DNA from: an uncultured Collinsella sp.
Lineage (GTDB): Bacteria > Actinomycetota > Coriobacteriia > Coriobacteriales > Coriobacteriaceae
Reading direction: 5' to 3'
Assembly: GCA_900544065.1 (NCBI GenBank)
Contig: UQTR01000080.1
Coordinates: 1 to 9,747, forward strand
DNA: 9,747 bases
Both the position numbers and the translations under genes were made by a program. Position 1 is the first letter of the stretch. Each line of letters starts with the position of its first letter. Shown piece by piece: positions 1-6,171 of this stretch. The notes under the pieces were generated by a model. It was given only the letters and a program-made list of their open reading frames with translations, had not been told where the DNA came from and did not search any database.

Positions 1-48
1 CGAGATGTCTTAGGGTCTCGTGGGCTCGGAGATGTGTATAAGAGACAG
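1..48 (+). other. Illumina/Nextera adapter and index (artefact)
   Basis: Not genomic DNA. Bases 1-6 (CGAGAT) match the 3' end of the Illumina P7 primer. Bases 7-14 (GTCTTAGG) sit exactly where the 8-base i7 index belongs. Bases 15-48 match the 34-base Nextera read-2 transposase adapter in full, ending in the 19-base Tn5 mosaic end at 30-48 (core TGTATAAGAGACAG). From memory the index is Nextera XT N726, which should be checked against the Illumina list. Genomic sequence begins at 49. The mosaic end should not be annotated as a natural transposon end. Confidence 0.98.
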
Positions 49-171
49 ACCGGCGACGATGCCGAGGCGCTTGCGGCGCTGGTCGGCCATAGCCTGACGG
101 TCGACGATGCGCTGACGTTGCGGGGTCTCGCCGAGCTCTACCACATCAACCAAAAGCCCCGCCGCGCGTAG
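49..171 (+). CDS. C-terminal fragment of an unrecognised protein
   Basis: An open frame runs from the adapter junction at 49 to a TAG at 169-171 and gives 40 residues. The fragment contains ALAALVGHSLTVDDAL near its start and RGLAELYHINQKPRRA at its end. The high-GC third positions (gcg, ctg, cgc, gac) fit real coding DNA of this genome, and the basic Pro/Arg tail looks like a natural C-terminus. I do not recognise the family, and too little is left to assign a function. The 5' part is missing because the library fragment starts here. The dCMP deaminase gene follows after 82 bases and has its own apparent promoter, so the two need not be an operon. Confidence 0.6.
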   Translation, partial: TGDDAEALAALVGHSLTVDDALTLRGLAELYHINQKPRRA

Positions 172-210
172 CGATGGGGGCGATGGGACAAAACGTCTCC
201 ACCTTCCACC

Positions 211-219
211 TGCTACAAT
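211..219 (+). promoter_or_regulatory. Extended -10 promoter element for the dCMP deaminase gene
   Basis: The sequence TGCTACAAT combines a TGn extension with a -10 hexamer (TACAAT, 214-219) differing from TATAAT at one base. No good -35 lies 16-18 bases upstream, which is acceptable for an extended -10 promoter. Transcription would start near 226 and leave a leader of about 28 bases before the Shine-Dalgarno site at 241-247. An in-frame ATG at 218 overlaps this element, which argues against translation starting there. Confidence 0.5.
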
Positions 220-253
220 GGGTCAAACTATTGCGATTTCGGAGGTGTCTGCC

Positions 254-778
254 ATGTCGGACGATCTTCATCAAACCGCGTCGGGCAAGCGCCGCGACGT
301 TATTAGCTGGGATGAGTTCTTTATGAGCGTGGCCATCGCCGCGCAGCGCCGCAGTAAGGACCCCAACACGCAGGTGGGCGCGTGCATCGCCAGCACCAAC
401 CACCGCATCCTTTCGGTGGGCTACAACGGCACGCCCTCGGCACTCAACGATGACTTTTTCCCGTGGGGAACGAGCGATGACCCGTTGCAGGACAAGCACA
501 ACTACGTGGTGCATGCCGAGGCAAACGCCGTGCTCAACTACCGTGGCTCGCTCAAAGACCTTGAGGGTTCCACGGTCTACGTTACGCTGTTCCCGTGCCA
601 CGACTGCGCCAAGATCCTGGCACAGGTGGGCGTGGGCGAGGTCGTCTACCTGGACAATAAGTATGCCGACACCGATGACGGCCGTATCAGCCGCCGCATT
701 CTCGACTCCTGCGGCATCAGCTACCGCCAGGTCATCGTCGATGTTCAGATTGGTACCGGGGGACAGGCTCAGCAGTAA
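254..778 (+). CDS. dCMP deaminase family protein (zinc-dependent)
   Basis: A 174-residue member of the cytidine/deoxycytidylate deaminase superfamily. It probably converts dCMP to dUMP in the cytosol, feeding thymidylate synthesis. The zinc site is complete: H87 and the proton-shuttling E89 in HAEANAVLN, and C115 and C118 in the PCHDC motif. An early block (WDEFFMSVAIAAQRRSKDP, residues 19-37) and VGYNGTP (55-61) are typical of the dCMP deaminase/ComEB branch rather than of free-cytidine deaminases. The start at 254 is chosen because GGAGGTG (241-247) sits six bases upstream. An in-frame ATG at 218 lies inside the -10 element. Substrate choice between dCMP and a related nucleotide is inferred from family resemblance. 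The gene stands alone between its promoter and the hairpin at 781-809, with no competence genes visible nearby. Confidence 0.88.
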   Translation: MSDDLHQTASGKRRDVISWDEFFMSVAIAAQRRSKDPNTQVGACIASTNHRILSVGYNGTPSALNDDFFPWGTSDDPLQDKHNYVVHAEANAVLNYRGSLKDLEGSTVYVTLFPCHDCAKILAQVGVGEVVYLDNKYADTDDGRISRRILDSCGISYRQVIVDVQIGTGGQAQQ

Positions 779-780
779 TA

Positions 781-809
781 TGCGTTGTCGCCATCTGACG
801 ACGAACGCA
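781..809 (+). terminator. Hairpin just after the dCMP deaminase stop codon
   Basis: TGCGTTGTCG (781-790) pairs with CGAC (799-802) plus AACGCA (804-809), leaving one bulged G and an 8-base loop. A second small stem, GCTC-aaa-GAGC, follows at 810-820. There is no U-run, so this is not a canonical intrinsic terminator. Its place two bases after the stop suggests 3'-end protection or weak termination. The rest of the 779-949 gap holds the palindrome at 912-927 and the nfu Shine-Dalgarno site. A possible -10 (TAACAT, 896-901) lacks a convincing -35. Confidence 0.35.
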
Positions 810-911
810 GCTCAAAGAGCCCCGTCCCAAATTGACTACTCGTGAAAGTCGCGTCTGCGCGCATGGACGGCTCGTGAGCGGGTACATGGCTGTAGTAACA
901 TAGCTTCTGTC

Positions 912-927
912 CGCGGGCGCGCCCGCG
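912..927. promoter_or_regulatory. Perfect 16-bp GC palindrome upstream of the NifU-type gene
   Basis: CGCGGGCGCGCCCGCG reads the same on both strands. It lies 22 bases before the GTG start of the NifU-type gene, between a weak -10-like sequence and the Shine-Dalgarno site. It could be an operator for a dimeric regulator or a tight RNA stem in the leader. In DNA this GC-rich, chance is a serious alternative. No known operator consensus (such as an IscR or Fur box) is recognised. Confidence 0.3.
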
Positions 928-949
928 TTATTGTGAGAAAGGAGCCCCT

Positions 950-1228
950 GTGGCTGTTAACGAAGAGCTGCTTAAGAAGGTTCTTGAAGAGATTCGCCCT
1001 AACCTGCAGGCCGATGGTGGCGATATGGAGTATGTGGGCGTCGACGACGAGGGTGTCGTCAAGCTGGAGCTGCAGGGTGCCTGCGCCGGCTGCCCCATGA
1101 GCTCGCTGACCCTGTCCATGGGTATCGAGCGCATCCTGAAGGAGCACGTGCCCGGCGTTACCCGCGTTGAGCAGGTCAATGCTTCTGGCGAGACCGATGA
1201 CCTGTACGACGAGTACGCGCCGTTCTAA
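950..1228 (+). CDS. NifU C-terminal-domain Fe-S scaffold protein
   Basis: A 92-residue protein consisting essentially of one NifU C-terminal (Nfu) domain. Members bind a [4Fe-4S] cluster across a dimer interface and pass it to client apoproteins in the cytosol. The diagnostic features are IRPNLQADGGDMEYVGV (15-31) and the ligand motif CAGCP (C45, C48). Length fits stand-alone Nfu proteins, without the A-type domain of E. coli NfuA. The start is a GTG, supported by GAAAGGAG (937-944) five bases upstream. No other suf or isc gene is visible, so it is encoded apart from the main assembly machinery within this window. The GC palindrome at 912-927 is a possible control site. Confidence 0.9.
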   Translation: MAVNEELLKKVLEEIRPNLQADGGDMEYVGVDDEGVVKLELQGACAGCPMSSLTLSMGIERILKEHVPGVTRVEQVNASGETDDLYDEYAPF

Positions 1229-1277
1229 GATGCGAAAGCTGCGGACGTCATGCTCCGCATAGACGTTACGCCCAGAT

Positions 1278-1310
1278 ATGCGGCTGCGAGCGCAAGGCCC
1301 GCGGCCGCAT
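1278..1310 (+). terminator. GC-rich hairpin between the NifU-type gene and lgt
   Basis: ATGCGGCTGCG (1278-1288) pairs with CGCGGCCGCAT (1300-1310) in an 11-bp stem with one G-U pair and an 11-base loop. It is followed by a weakly T-rich stretch (TTTGTATGT). A smaller hairpin, TGCGGA/TCCGCA, precedes it at 1240-1259. Together they could terminate transcription of the NifU-type gene or structure the lgt leader. The short, broken U-run makes strong termination doubtful. Confidence 0.42.
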
Positions 1311-1335
1311 TTGTATGTAGGGAGCAGGGGACGAT

Positions 1336-2157
1336 ATGCTCAACGACCTCTACCATATGCTTGATCCCGTCGCGATCTCGGCGGGCCCCATCACGATCTA
1401 CTGGTACGGTCTGGCCTATGTGGTCGGCGCCCTGCTTACGGCGGTCGTCATGTACCGTACACAGCGCCGCTGGGGTTTCAATATCACGATTGATGACCTG
1501 ACGAGCGTCGTGGTCGGCGCGGTCTTTGGCCTTATCATCGGCGCGCGCCTGTTCTACGTCGTCTTTTATGGTGATGGCTACTACTGGGCGCACCCGCTCG
1601 AAATCTTTGCCACCAACGAGGGCGGTATGAGCTTTCACGGCGGCCTGGTCGGCGGCATCTTGGGCGGCATCATCGTGTGCCGCATGTACAAGCTCGATGC
1701 CTGGACCATCGCCGACCTCGCCGTCATCGGCGCCCCGCTGGCTCTGTGCCTGGGCCGTTGCGCCAACTTCGTCAACGGTGAACTGTGGGGCAAGCCGACC
1801 GATTTGCCCTGGGGTGTGGTCTTTGGCGGCGCCGCGGGCGATATGCCGCGTCATCCCTCCCAGCTCTACGAGGCATTTCTTGAGGGCATCGTGCTCTTTT
1901 GCGTTTTGCAGGTGCTCAGCCGTAAAAAGCCGCTGCTGCCCCAGGGCACGTTTATGGGCGTGTTCGTAATGGGGTACGGCATTGTCCGCTTCCTCGTCGA
2001 GTTTGTGCGCGTGCCCGATGCCCAGCTGGGCTATCTGTTGGGCGGCGTCATCACGATGGGCCAGCTGCTGAGCCTGCCGCTTGTAATCGCAGGCCTCGCG
2101 CTCATCATCTTCGCCCGGCACCGCAACCGCCCCCAGCGCATCTACCTCGACGCCTAA
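1336..2157 (+). CDS. lgt: Prolipoprotein diacylglyceryl transferase
   Basis: A 273-residue polytopic inner-membrane enzyme, normal length for Lgt. It moves the diacylglyceryl group of phosphatidylglycerol onto the lipobox cysteine of prolipoproteins, the first step of lipoprotein maturation. Family landmarks are all present. YWYGLAY (22-28) carries the counterpart of E. coli Tyr26. GGMSFHGG (96-103) has His101, matching E. coli His103. GRCANFVNGELWG (140-152) is the Lgt signature, with R141, N144 and E149. R218 and E222 in GIVRFLVEF match E. coli Arg239 and Glu243. About seven hydrophobic segments are visible. The ATG at 1336 is supported by a purine-rich stretch (GGAGCAGGGG, 1321-1330). The enzyme looks fully functional. 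The GACAGG hairpin at 2164-2202 begins six bases after the stop codon. Confidence 0.97.
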   Translation: MLNDLYHMLDPVAISAGPITIYWYGLAYVVGALLTAVVMYRTQRRWGFNITIDDLTSVVVGAVFGLIIGARLFYVVFYGDGYYWAHPLEIFATNEGGMSFHGGLVGGILGGIIVCRMYKLDAWTIADLAVIGAPLALCLGRCANFVNGELWGKPTDLPWGVVFGGAAGDMPRHPSQLYEAFLEGIVLFCVLQVLSRKKPLLPQGTFMGVFVMGYGIVRFLVEFVRVPDAQLGYLLGGVITMGQLLSLPLVIAGLALIIFARHRNRPQRIYLDA

Positions 2158-2163
2158 CCACCA

Positions 2164-2202
2164 AAACCACCACAAAGGGGACAGGCACCTTTGTGGTGGT
2201 TT
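2164..2202 (+). repeat. GACAGG-loop hairpin, copy 1 (15-bp perfect stem)
   Basis: AAACCACCACAAAGG (2164-2178) pairs perfectly with its complement at 2188-2202, closing a 9-base loop, GGACAGGCA. The conserved motif GGGGACAGG spans 2177-2185. The A-rich left end and T-rich right end would let it act as an intrinsic terminator in either direction, here just after lgt. The loop core recurs in three other intergenic hairpins of this window, so it is listed as a repeat family. No transposase lies nearby. Confidence 0.75.
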
Positions 2203-2242
2203 GCTGGGCAACGATGACAGAACCGTAACGTTTCCCCAGATA

Positions 2243-2281
2243 AAACCTGCCAAAATAAACCTGTCCCTTTTTGGCAGGTTT
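2243..2281 (-). repeat. GACAGG-loop hairpin, copy 2 (opposite orientation)
   Basis: AAACCTGCCAAAA (2243-2255) pairs perfectly with TTTTGGCAGGTTT (2269-2281), a 13-bp stem around a 13-base loop. The loop shows CCTGTCCC on the + strand, which reads GGGACAGG on the - strand. It is therefore inverted relative to copy 1, which ends 40 bases upstream. It lies only 19 bases before the GTG start of the next gene, so on a + strand transcript it would fold in the leader close to the Shine-Dalgarno site and might affect expression. Confidence 0.75.
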
Positions 2282-2300
2282 CTAGAAAGGCTTTCGGACT

Positions 2301-4484
2301 GTGAAGGATTCCGACCTCTCCACAACGGCTGCGCGCGACGCTGCCCGCATCGTCTGGTTTAAGCGCTACCCCGCCAAGCAGACACTCATCGCATTTTTGC
2401 TCGCGCTGTTGGCGACCACGGCGTTTTCCATCGATCCCGCCCCGGTGTCGAGCAACGCAGTCTTGGCGATTGACCCCAAGGCTTCGGGCATGCTGTACGT
2501 GTGCTACGAGGTGCTCCTCTCGTTTGCCGGCCATACCGACGCGGTCATGCTGCTTGCGCTTGCCTGCCTGCTCACGCTGCCGTTTCGCTACGTATTCTTT
2601 GGCCGCGGCGACGCCTGGCGTCCCTCGGTGATCCTTCCGTCGCTGTTCTTTGCCGTCTGCATGGTGTTTGGCCGCAGCTACGACCTCACCGATTCGGCCG
2701 AGATCGTGCTCGGCGACAAGGCGCGCATCATCTGCGCCTGGATAGGCGGTGCGGGCTGGATGCTCTTGGCGGTCGTTGCCTTCTACCTTGCCTTTGAGTG
2801 TCTAGATTGGCTGAGCTCTCGGCGTATTCCGTTTTCCGAAGCGCACTTTGGCCGCGTATGGCGTATGGCTCACGCCGTGCTCTCGGTCCATCCCTTTGCC
2901 GGGCCCTTCCTGGTGCTTATGGTCGCCTGGGCGCCCACGCTCATCGCTTCGCTGCCCGGCCTTTTTATGGGAGATACGGGTGCGCAGATTCGCCAGTGGT
3001 TCAACTACCCCAACGGTACGAGTGACTACCTGCGCCTGCTCAATCCCAACGTGTTGCTCAACGGGCATCATCCGGTCGTGCACACGGCTATCATCGGTTC
3101 GTGCGTCCAACTGGGGCTTTCACTGTTCAACAGCGCCAACGCAGGTCTTGTCATCTACACCTGCGCTCAGTTCGTCATTACGGCCGCCTGCATGGCCTAT
3201 TCCATCTCGTCGTTGCGCAAGCTGGGCGTGAGCCTGCCGGTCCGCGGCGTGATCTTGCTGTTCTTTGTGTTTATGCCCATGTTCTCCAACTACGCGGCCC
3301 TGCTTACCAAAGATGTGCTGTTTGCCGATGCGTTTTTGGTTTTGCTGGTGCAGACCGTCAAGCTTGTGGCCTGTGGCCTGCCTCGTCGCGATGCGAATGT
3401 CGAGCGTGTGGGCGAGCCCGAGCCCGCGCTTTTTGCGCGTCACGACTGGCTGTTGCTTGCCCTGGGCGCCATGGGGTCGACGTTTTTGCGTAACGGCGGC
3501 CTGGTGTTTGTGCTGGCGGCATGCGTGATCGCGGCGGCGTTTTGCGCTTGGGACGTGCATGCGGCTCGCCGTGCGGCCAAGCAGACGGGTGCTGAGTCCT
3601 CGTTTCGCGTGCCACGCTTTTGCTGGGTTGGCATCCTGGCGGTGCTTGCGCTCTGTCTTGTCTCCAACATGTACTTCACCAAGGTCTTTATGCCGGCGCA
3701 CGACATTACGCCCAGCTCCAAGCGCGAGGTGCTCTCGATTCCGTTCCAGCAGACGGCGCGCTTCGTCCAAAAGCACGACGGCCTTAACTCAGGTGTCAAT
3801 CCTACGGTTAAAGAGGACGGCACCATCGTGGAAGCTCCCTGCGACGGTTTGGTGACCGAAGAGGAGCGTGCCGTGATCGATCGCGTACTCAAGTACGAAA
3901 ACCTGGGCCGCCGGTACAACCCCGACAAGTCCGATGCCGTCAAGAACTGCTTTAACGAATATGCCTCGCAGGAGGATATCGACGCCTATTTTGAGGTTTG
4001 GCCCCAGATGTTCAAAAAGGATCCCGAGTGCTATATCTCGGCGCTTATCAATAACTACTATGGCTACTTTTATCCGAGCGCCCGCGACGCATGGGTCTAC
4101 AGCACGGCGCGCAGCGCCGAGATCATGGCTCGTCCCGACAATCTCAAGTACTTCGATTTCCATCCGGTCGATAGCAAGGTCGTGCGGTGGTGTGGCCATC
4201 TGATTAACCTGTATCGCGTGGCGGTACAGCGCATCCCGTTTATCTCACTTACCATGAGCAGTGCAACCTACGTGTGGATCATGATTGCCGTGGTGGTCTA
4301 CCTGTTGCGGCGTCATTCGTGGAGGGCGCTTGCCATTTGGGTGCCGCTTTTGGGCGTACTCGCCGTGTGCCTGATCGGTCCTTGCAACGGCTCCACCTAC
4401 ATGCGCTACCTGTACCCGGTCATCGTCTGCATGCCCTTTGCCATCGGCGCCACCATAGCCCGCAGTGACCTTCTGTGGAACTAG
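2301..4484 (+). CDS. DUF6020-like polytopic membrane protein, candidate GT-C glycosyltransferase
   Basis: A 727-residue membrane protein with many hydrophobic helices and a soluble, probably extracytoplasmic domain at about residues 465-640. Features I associate with the DUF6020 family are GDTGAQIRQW (224-233), GHHPVVHT (255-262), LTKDVLF around K337-D338, SIPFQQTAR (479-487) and a late YMRYLYPV segment. The layout of an early acidic residue (D225) in a first loop, followed by many helices, recalls GT-C fold glycosyltransferases using lipid-linked sugars. A role in building a surface glycan is inferred, and the family assignment is from memory. The GTG at 2301 is preceded by AGAAAGG (2284-2290) at a slightly long spacing of ten bases. 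The next in-frame methionine would lose the first helix. The gene has no sugar-pathway neighbours and is bracketed by GACAGG hairpins on both sides. Confidence 0.75.
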   Translation: MKDSDLSTTAARDAARIVWFKRYPAKQTLIAFLLALLATTAFSIDPAPVSSNAVLAIDPKASGMLYVCYEVLLSFAGHTDAVMLLALACLLTLPFRYVFFGRGDAWRPSVILPSLFFAVCMVFGRSYDLTDSAEIVLGDKARIICAWIGGAGWMLLAVVAFYLAFECLDWLSSRRIPFSEAHFGRVWRMAHAVLSVHPFAGPFLVLMVAWAPTLIASLPGLFMGDTGAQIRQWFNYPNGTSDYLRLLNPNVLLNGHHPVVHTAIIGSCVQLGLSLFNSANAGLVIYTCAQFVITAACMAYSISSLRKLGVSLPVRGVILLFFVFMPMFSNYAALLTKDVLFADAFLVLLVQTVKLVACGLPRRDANVERVGEPEPALFARHDWLLLALGAMGSTFLRNGGLVFVLAACVIAAAFCAWDVHAARRAAKQTGAESSFRVPRFCWVGILAVLALCLVSNMYFTKVFMPAHDITPSSKREVLSIPFQQTARFVQKHDGLNSGVNPTVKEDGTIVEAPCDGLVTEEERAVIDRVLKYENLGRRYNPDKSDAVKNCFNEYASQEDIDAYFEVWPQMFKKDPECYISALINNYYGYFYPSARDAWVYSTARSAEIMARPDNLKYFDFHPVDSKVVRWCGHLINLYRVAVQRIPFISLTMSSATYVWIMIAVVVYLLRRHSWRALAIWVPLLGVLAVCLIGPCNGSTYMRYLYPVIVCMPFAIGATIARSDLLWN

Positions 4485-4494
4485 CCAAACTGGT

Positions 4495-4517
4495 GCAAAG
4501 GGGACAGGTTGCTTTGC
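4495..4517 (+). repeat. GACAGG-loop hairpin, copy 3
   Basis: GCAAAG (4495-4500) pairs with CTTTGC (4512-4517) around an 11-base loop, GGGACAGGTTG. Two G-U pairs could extend the stem outward. The motif GGGGACAGG occupies 4500-4508, in the same orientation as copy 1. It begins eleven bases after the stop codon of the DUF6020-like gene. This is the shortest stem of the four copies. Confidence 0.65.
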
Positions 4518-4520
4518 GTA

Positions 4521-4552
4521 GAAGGGTTGCGTCATCACGACGCCTTCATTTT
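4521..4552 (+). terminator. Probable intrinsic terminator after the DUF6020-like gene
   Basis: GAAGG (4521-4525) and CGTC (4530-4533) pair with GACGCCTTC (4539-4547), leaving a 4-base bulge on the left arm and a 5-base loop. The stem is followed by ATTTT (4548-4552). It sits directly behind GACAGG hairpin copy 3, giving two tandem hairpins at the 3' end of this gene. The bulge and short U-run lower confidence. Confidence 0.5.
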
Positions 4553-4653
4553 GGGGTTTATCTCGCAGGCCAGTAGGTATATCATAACGACGTTTGTTTA
4601 TATTGCCCGAGCATCTGCGCTGGGCTTTAGGTCGAAACCGATAGGAGACACGT

Positions 4654-5460
4654 ATGTCCGGACACTCTAAGTGGGCCACAACCAAGCATCGTAAGGGCGC
4701 GCAGGACGCCAAGCGTTCCGCCCTCTTCTCCAAGCTGAGCCGCAACATCACCGTTGCTGCCCGTCTCGGCGGTGACCCGCTGCCCGAGAACAACGCCAGC
4801 CTCGCCGCTGCCGTTGCTAAGGCCAAGGCTCAGTCCATGCCCAAGGACAAGATCAAGTCTGCTATCGACAAGGCCTTCGGTTCGGGTGCCGACGCCGCCG
4901 TCTACGAGAACATCGTGTACGAGGGCTACGGTCCCGCCGGTGTCGCCGTCTACGTTGACTGCCTGACCGATAACCGCAACCGCACCGCCGCTGATGTCCG
5001 TTCCGCCTTCTCCCACGCTGGTGGTAACCTGGGCACCTCGGGCTCCGTTGCCTTCCAGTTTGAGCGCAAGGGCCAGATCGTCGTCGCCAAGGAAATCCTG
5101 GACGAAAACGCCAAGAAGGAGACCATGATCGCCAACGGTGCTGCCGGTGACGAGGATGAGTTCATGATGGCTATCGCCGAGGCCGGTGGCGAGGACTACG
5201 AGGACGCCGGCGAGGAGTGGATTGTCTGGACTGCTGCTAACGACGTCATGGCTGTCTCCAAGGCACTCGAGGAGCAGGGCATCCAGGTCAAGGGCTCCGA
5301 GACCACCATGGTCCCGACCACCCCGACCGAGGTCTCTGGTACCGACGCCAAGAAGGTCCAGCGCCTCATCGACCGTCTCGAGGAGCTCGACGACGTCCAG
5401 GACGTCTACAGCACCATGGACATGACCGACGAGGTCATCGCTGCCCTCGAGGAGGAGTAG
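4654..5460 (+). CDS. yebC: YebC/TACO1-family translation factor
   Basis: A 268-residue YebC-family protein. The family was long annotated as a DNA-binding transcriptional regulator (PmpR). More recent work on bacterial YebC and mitochondrial TACO1 points to relief of ribosome stalling at proline-rich stretches. Landmarks are MSGHSKWATTKHRKGAQDAK at the N-terminus, the helical ARLGGDPLPENNASLAAAV block, YEGYGPAGVAVYVDCLTDNR (89-108) and GGNLGTSGSVAFQF. It is longer than the usual 240-250 residues because of an acidic/polar insertion at about 150-168, before the DEDEFMMAIAEAGGEDYED segment. The ATG has AGGAGA (4643-4648) five bases upstream. Codons such as GGT, GCT, AAG and AAC are strongly preferred compared with its neighbours, suggesting high expression. 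AT-rich sequence at 4578-4604 (TATATCAT, TATATT) probably holds the promoter, with no clear -35. ruvC, a frequent neighbour elsewhere, is absent. Confidence 0.96.
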   Translation: MSGHSKWATTKHRKGAQDAKRSALFSKLSRNITVAARLGGDPLPENNASLAAAVAKAKAQSMPKDKIKSAIDKAFGSGADAAVYENIVYEGYGPAGVAVYVDCLTDNRNRTAADVRSAFSHAGGNLGTSGSVAFQFERKGQIVVAKEILDENAKKETMIANGAAGDEDEFMMAIAEAGGEDYEDAGEEWIVWTAANDVMAVSKALEEQGIQVKGSETTMVPTTPTEVSGTDAKKVQRLIDRLEELDDVQDVYSTMDMTDEVIAALEEE

Positions 5461-5464
5461 CGCC

Positions 5465-5484
5465 TGCACGGGTTAAGCCGTGCA
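5465..5484 (+). other. Small hairpin after the yebC stop codon
   Basis: TGCACGG (5465-5471) pairs perfectly with CCGTGCA (5478-5484) around a 6-base loop. No U-run follows, so it is probably a 3'-UTR stabilising stem ahead of the real terminator at 5530-5571. Confidence 0.4.
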
Positions 5485-5529
5485 TATCTGGGCATAATGA
5501 AACGAGCATGCAAGCCTCGTGGAATAGAT

Positions 5530-5571
5530 GAGCCGGATCCGCGTGCGTACAGCACCGGACCCGGCTCTTTT
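5530..5571 (+). terminator. Intrinsic terminator of yebC
   Basis: GAGCCGGATCCG (5530-5541) pairs with CGGACCCGGCTC (5556-5567), 12 bp with a single A-C mismatch, around a 14-base loop. It is followed at once by TTTT (5568-5571). The T-run merges into a perfect TATAAT (5571-5576), so the end of one transcription unit abuts the probable promoter of the next. The reading frame of the downstream amaP-like gene is open through this hairpin, but translation starts there are unlikely. Confidence 0.78.
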
Positions 5572-5576
5572 ATAAT
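5571..5576 (+). promoter_or_regulatory. Consensus -10 box for the amaP-asp23 cluster
   Basis: A perfect TATAAT shares its first T with the yebC terminator's T-run. Predicted transcription start is near 5582, leaving a leader of about 44 bases to the GTG at 5626, which carries a good Shine-Dalgarno site. No recognisable -35 lies 16-18 bases upstream, where the terminator loop and right arm fall. An alternative sigma factor or an activator could be needed. The element is inferred from position and consensus only. Confidence 0.42.
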
Positions 5577-5625
5577 GATGCGAATCGTTTTGCATTCTGT
5601 GGACCGAAACCTGAAGGGAGCGCGC

Positions 5626-6171
5626 GTGCGCGTACTCAAACGAGCCCTTGCGATTGTGTATCTTGCCGCCGCCATCGTGGCGCTGGGTACGCTTGTCTGC
5701 CAGTTCTGGGGACCGTATACGTATCGCTTTATGCTGCTGTTGCGTGACACCATGCCTCGCGTCATCGTTACGGTGTGCGCCGCCATTGTGGCACTTGGCG
5801 TGCTTATCGGGTTTTTCCGCCTGATGTTCGCGCGTCACGAGCCGTCCTGCGTGCATCCGGCGGGGGAGCGCAATATCGAGGTTACGCTCGCAGCGCTTTC
5901 CTCGTGCGCCCGTGCCGCGGCGGAGTGCGATGATCGCGTGATGGTTGAGCATATCGAGGCGCGCGTTCAAGGCCCCGACGAGTCGCGCGTTCGTTTTAAG
6001 GTCGAGGCCATCGCCCTCGATGATAAGGACGTTGCAGCTCTTGCCACCTCGATGCAGCAGCGCATCGAGAAGGCCTGCGACACCATGCTCGGCACGCCGG
6101 GCACGACCGCGCGCGTCCGTTTTTTGCCGTCCAAGACTACCGTCCAGACCGTGGAGGTTTCCGGTGAGTGA
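5626..6171 (+). CDS. amaP: Alkaline shock response membrane anchor protein, AmaP-like
   Basis: A 181-residue membrane protein. In Staphylococcus aureus, AmaP tethers the abundant Asp23 protein to the membrane. Two transmembrane helices lie at about residues 7-27 and 45-68, with a short loop between them. A cytosolic domain of about 110 residues follows, containing NIEVTLAAL and VRFLPSKTTVQ. That topology and length match the family, and identity is strengthened by the DUF2273 and asp23 genes downstream. The start is a GTG at 5626 with AAGGGAG (5614-5620) five bases upstream. The frame stays open back to 5497, but that would place the start upstream of the yebC terminator and its -10 box. The stop overlaps the next gene by eight bases, indicating translational coupling. 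Confidence 0.82.
   Translation: MRVLKRALAIVYLAAAIVALGTLVCQFWGPYTYRFMLLLRDTMPRVIVTVCAAIVALGVLIGFFRLMFARHEPSCVHPAGERNIEVTLAALSSCARAAAECDDRVMVEHIEARVQGPDESRVRFKVEAIALDDKDVAALATSMQQRIEKACDTMLGTPGTTARVRFLPSKTTVQTVEVSGE

Noticed and set aside
30..48. Tn5/IS50-like mosaic end
   Set aside because: It is the transposase-recognition part of the Nextera adapter, contiguous with primer and index bases, and not a genomic transposon.
218..253. Earlier ATG start for the dCMP deaminase
   Set aside because: It overlaps the extended -10 element and lacks a Shine-Dalgarno site, whereas 254 has GGAGGTG at ideal spacing.
810..837. Possible dispersed repeat or -35 (TTGACT, 832-837) after the dCMP deaminase gene
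   Set aside because: No second copy exists in the window and no -10 lies at the right distance, so there is no support beyond a near-consensus hexamer.
1225..2325. Long open frame on the - strand across lgt (366 codons)
   Set aside because: Its protein is rich in Asp/His/Ala/Arg with no recognisable domain. It is the antisense shadow of a GC-rich gene, and lgt is unambiguous.
4627..5469. Long - strand frame opposite yebC (280 codons), Leu/Gly/Val/Asp-rich
   Set aside because: It is the antisense mirror of the strongly biased yebC codons and has no family resemblance.
5497..5625. Earlier start for the amaP-like gene
   Set aside because: This would place translation across the yebC terminator and -10 box. 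The GTG at 5626 has a strong Shine-Dalgarno site and gives the normal N-terminal membrane helix.
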